From positions 1 through 7,957 of the forward strand of contig JANLIS010000119.1 in assembly GCA_024653985.1 (NCBI GenBank): 7,957 nt of DNA. Direction: 5' to 3'. Under the pieces are notes generated by a model, which had not been told where the DNA came from, made no database searches, and saw only the letters and a list, made by a program, of their open reading frames with translations. Source of the DNA: Candidatus Roizmanbacteria bacterium (GTDB lineage: Bacteria > Patescibacteriota > Microgenomatia > UBA1406 > GWC2-37-13). A program made the position numbers and the translations under genes. The stretch's first letter is position 1. Each line of letters begins with the position of its first letter. This document shows positions 5,258-7,957 of this stretch, one piece after another.

Positions 5258-7947
5258 TGTTCAACATATTCAAATCCTTTTTTGATTACAATCAAAAAGA
5301 AATAAACAGGTTGCAAAAAAATATCGATGAGATAAATCTTCTTGAAGATAAAGCACGAAACTTGAAAGACAGCGATTTTGTAAAAGAAACCAAAAAACTT
5401 CAGAAGATTGTTCAGTCCGATGAGTCAAAGATGAATGAGATATTGCCTTGGGCGTTTGCACTATCACGTGAGGCGGCTAGGCGGACATTAGGACAGCGCC
5501 ACTTTGATGTTCAATTGATCGCAGCCATAGCTCTCCATGAAGGAAAAATTACCGAACAAAAAACCGGTGAAGGAAAAACCCTTTCCTCTGTTCCGGCATT
5601 ATATTTGAATGCCCTGATGGGGCAAGGGGTTCACTTAGTTACCGTCAATGATTATTTGGCCAGACGTGACTGCGGTTGGATGGGAACGATCTTTAATTTT
5701 CTTGGGTTGACAACAGCCGCAATGATATCAGAAAGATCTTTTTTGTTTGATCCAAAACATAATGACAAAGATACAGTTGATTGGCGTCTTCAACATCTGA
5801 GGCCGGTTTCCCGCAAAGAAGCTTACCTATCCGATATAACATACGGTATAAACAGTGAATTCGGATTTGACTATTTGAGAGATAATATGGCTCAAAATCC
5901 CAATGATGCCGTACAAAGAAAATATTACTTTGCGATCATTGATGAGGCAGACTCAGTTTTGATCGATGAGGCAAGAACACCCCACATTATTTCGGCTCCC
6001 AACGAGGAAGACACTTCAAAATATTATCTTTACCCGAAGATAATAAATCAGCTCACAGAAAAGGAAGATTACGTAATTGATGAAAAACAAAGAACCGCCA
6101 ATTTAACCGATGCCGGGATAAAAAAAATTGAAAATATTTTAAACGTTTCTAATATTTATGAAAAGGATTTTGACACTCTTTTTCATATCGAGGCGGCATT
6201 AAAGGCGAACGCTCTTTTTAAGAAAGATAAGGATTATATCGTCAAGGATAATGAGGTGGTTATTGTTGATGAATTTACCGGCCGTCTACTTCAAGGTCGG
6301 AGATTTTCCGAAGGTTTGCATCAAGCCATTGAAGCAAAAGAAAGCGTTACCATCCAGAGGGAATCTAAAACCTTGGCAACAGTTTCTTTACAGAATTATT
6401 TTAGAATGTACAAAAAATTAGCCGGAATGACCGGAACAGCAACAACCGAAGCCGAGGAATTTCATAAAATATATAACGCCGACGTTATTTCTATTCCCAC
6501 CCACTTACCGATGAAGCGGTTAGACAAACCTGATATGATTTATAAAACAGAGAAGGGAAAGTTCAATGCAGTTGTTGAAGAAATTGCCAATAACTTTAAG
6601 CTTGGCCGTCCGATCTTAGTCGGCACCACTTCGATCGAAAAGAATGAATACCTGTCAAAATTATTAACAGACAAAGGTGTTCCTCATCAATTATTAAATG
6701 CAAAAAACCATGAGCAAGAGGCGAAAATCATCGCGTCAGCCGGTGAAAAAAAAGCCGTGACAGTTGCCACCAATATGGCGGGAAGAGGTGTAGACATAGT
6801 TCTCGGAGGTGCCGCCCCAGTTGATAGTAAACAGTTGAAAGATTGGCAGAAAAAACATGATGAAGTAGTAGGGCTGGGTGGACTCTATGTCTTGGGTACT
6901 GAAAAACACGAATCAAGAAGGATCGACAATCAACTCCGAGGACGTTCCGGACGACAGGGAGATCCGGGTGAATCAAGATTTTTTGTTTCGTTGGAGGATG
7001 ATCTGATGAGGATCTTTGGTGGAGAGCAAATTTCAAAAATGATGACCTTTCTTAATTTTCCGGAAGATCAGCCATTGACGCATTCAATGGTTTCCAAAGC
7101 AATTGAACAAGCTCAGGTTAAAGTTGAAGGCTTCAATTTTGATATCCGCAAACATCTCGTTGATTTTGATGATGTTTTAAATAAGCAAAGACAGATCGTT
7201 TATGAACTAAGGAAAAAAATGCTTTTTGGAAGTAAAAACAATGCCGATTTTAAGCAAGCAATCTCCGAGATTTTTACAGAGGAAATTGCCGTATTGGTAA
7301 ATAACTACATGATAAACATTGATCAGTTGGTCGATGAAGATAAAGCCAAATTAATTCAAGAATTAAATATGATGATTCCGTTTAATGAAAATAAATTAAT
7401 ATCAATGATAGAGTCTAAAGATCAGGAAAAGATAATTATTTTCCTGAACAAAATCATTGATGAGCAATACAATATCCGAGAAAAGAAATTGGGCAAAGAA
7501 ATTTGGAGCGACATTGTCCGATCAGTTGTTCTCTCAACGATCGATAAGTTTTGGATGGATCATTTGACAGCAATTGAAGACCTACGTGAAGGGATTAATT
7601 TGAGGGGATATGGTCAACTTGATCCGCTGGTTGAATATAAGAACGAAGCCTATTCAATGTTCGAAAAACTGATATCAAATATCAATTTTGAAGTAACAAG
7701 AAGACTGTTCAAGATAGAGGTCAATATTGGTTCAAATTTAGATATTCCCATTCACAGTCATGAACCACCAAAAATGATCCTTCAGTCGGCTTCGGCCATT
7801 GATCCGTTTAAAAGTAGCCAAGAACCCGACTTCGCCAAGGCTTCGTCGGGCGAAGCAAAAACCAATCCTCATAAGAAATTAGGCCGTAATGATAAATGTT
7901 GGTGCGGAAGCGGAAAAAAATACAAAAAGTGTCATTATCCCAACTAA
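5257..7947 (+). CDS. secA: Preprotein translocase ATPase SecA
   Basis: SecA drives unfolded preproteins through the SecYEG channel by ATP hydrolysis at the inner face of the membrane. The 896 residues are full length (E. coli has 901). Visible in order are LGQRHFDVQLIAAIALHEGKI, Walker A TGEGKT (103-108), VTVNDYLARRD (128-137), ITYGINSEFGFDYLRDNM, DEAD box DEADSVLIDEARTP (229-242), VDEFTGRLLQGRRFSEGLHQAIEAKE, LAGMTGTA (388-395), TTSIEKNEYLS, NMAGRGVDI (506-514) and the arginine-finger region HESRRIDNQLRGRSGRQGDPG (551-571). The helical scaffold region follows (DFDDVLNKQRQ; WMDHL at 766-770), and the protein ends in a SEC-C zinc finger (C881, C883, C892, H893). About 20 extra residues lie between the Walker A and DEAD regions (about 160-181) relative to the short E. 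coli form. The C-terminal linker carries a GC-rich repeat-encoded stretch, PDFAKASSGEA (857-867). The start overlaps the preceding stop by one base and has no usable Shine-Dalgarno, suggesting reinitiation. The stop codon lies 10 bases from the window edge. Confidence 0.97.
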   Translation: MFNIFKSFFDYNQKEINRLQKNIDEINLLEDKARNLKDSDFVKETKKLQKIVQSDESKMNEILPWAFALSREAARRTLGQRHFDVQLIAAIALHEGKITEQKTGEGKTLSSVPALYLNALMGQGVHLVTVNDYLARRDCGWMGTIFNFLGLTTAAMISERSFLFDPKHNDKDTVDWRLQHLRPVSRKEAYLSDITYGINSEFGFDYLRDNMAQNPNDAVQRKYYFAIIDEADSVLIDEARTPHIISAPNEEDTSKYYLYPKIINQLTEKEDYVIDEKQRTANLTDAGIKKIENILNVSNIYEKDFDTLFHIEAALKANALFKKDKDYIVKDNEVVIVDEFTGRLLQGRRFSEGLHQAIEAKESVTIQRESKTLATVSLQNYFRMYKKLAGMTGTATTEAEEFHKIYNADVISIPTHLPMKRLDKPDMIYKTEKGKFNAVVEEIANNFKLGRPILVGTTSIEKNEYLSKLLTDKGVPHQLLNAKNHEQEAKIIASAGEKKAVTVATNMAGRGVDIVLGGAAPVDSKQLKDWQKKHDEVVGLGGLYVLGTEKHESRRIDNQLRGRSGRQGDPGESRFFVSLEDDLMRIFGGEQISKMMTFLNFPEDQPLTHSMVSKAIEQAQVKVEGFNFDIRKHLVDFDDVLNKQRQIVYELRKKMLFGSKNNADFKQAISEIFTEEIAVLVNNYMINIDQLVDEDKAKLIQELNMMIPFNENKLISMIESKDQEKIIIFLNKIIDEQYNIREKKLGKEIWSDIVRSVVLSTIDKFWMDHLTAIEDLREGINLRGYGQLDPLVEYKNEAYSMFEKLISNINFEVTRRLFKIEVNIGSNLDIPIHSHEPPKMILQSASAIDPFKSSQEPDFAKASSGEAKTNPHKKLGRNDKCWCGSGKKYKKCHYPN
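7825..7856. repeat. GC-rich palindromic element inserted in frame in secA
   Basis: A GC-rich block in AT-rich coding DNA carries three alternative inverted pairings: CCCGAC (7825-7830) with GTCGGG (7845-7850), CTTCGCC (7830-7836) with GGCGAAG (7849-7855), and GCTTCG (7840-7845) with CGAAGC (7851-7856). It encodes PDFAKASSGEA in the disordered linker between the SecA core and its zinc finger. The composition shift, palindromic character and position in a tolerant linker fit a dispersed palindromic element like those inserted into Rickettsia genes. Confidence 0.65.
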
Positions 7948-7957
7948 TCTTTTCAAT

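Overview
The window looks like a piece of a small-genome bacterium of the Candidate Phyla Radiation (Patescibacteria), most likely the Microgenomates side. This is inference from gene content and style: visibly AT-rich DNA, standard code, a minimal alanyl-tRNA synthetase that ends after its editing domain, a free-standing MetRS-C-terminal-like tRNA-binding protein, a membrane-anchored DsbA-like protein, almost no Shine-Dalgarno sequences, and short dispersed palindromic repeats between and inside genes. No marker gene fixes the lineage.

The left part (about 1-3165) is read leftward. In transcription order it holds alaS (3165 to 1360), a small tRNA-binding OB-fold protein (1239 to 901) and a membrane-anchored DsbA/thioredoxin-like protein (861 to 55), closed by a strong hairpin terminator at 6-36. 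The 120-base gap between the first two genes holds a dRS3-like palindrome and a perfect 18-bp palindrome.

A short divergent intergenic region (3166-3264) holds a 64-bp block of 8-bp repeats that switches orientation at its centre, plus a plausible alaS promoter. Rightward from there lie nnrD (3265-4125), a membrane-anchored Ig-like protein (4122-4553), a secreted two-repeat beta-rich protein (4550-5257) and secA (5257-7947). The last three junctions are stop/start overlaps (ATGA, ATGA, TAATG), so these four genes read as one translationally coupled operon. It combines a metabolite-repair enzyme with two exported proteins and the Sec motor.

The most unusual observation is the DsbA-like protein. 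Its two half-domains are in reversed order: the segment normally C-terminal (helical part plus cis-Pro strand, GTPGFFING) comes first, and the CPFC active-site half comes last and ends the protein. This looks like a natural circular permutation of a DsbA-type oxidoreductase. Also notable are an AlaRS lacking its C-terminal tRNA-binding module next to a free tRNA-binding domain, a mobile-looking GC-rich palindrome inserted in frame near the end of secA, and a perfect 22-bp palindrome inside nnrD.
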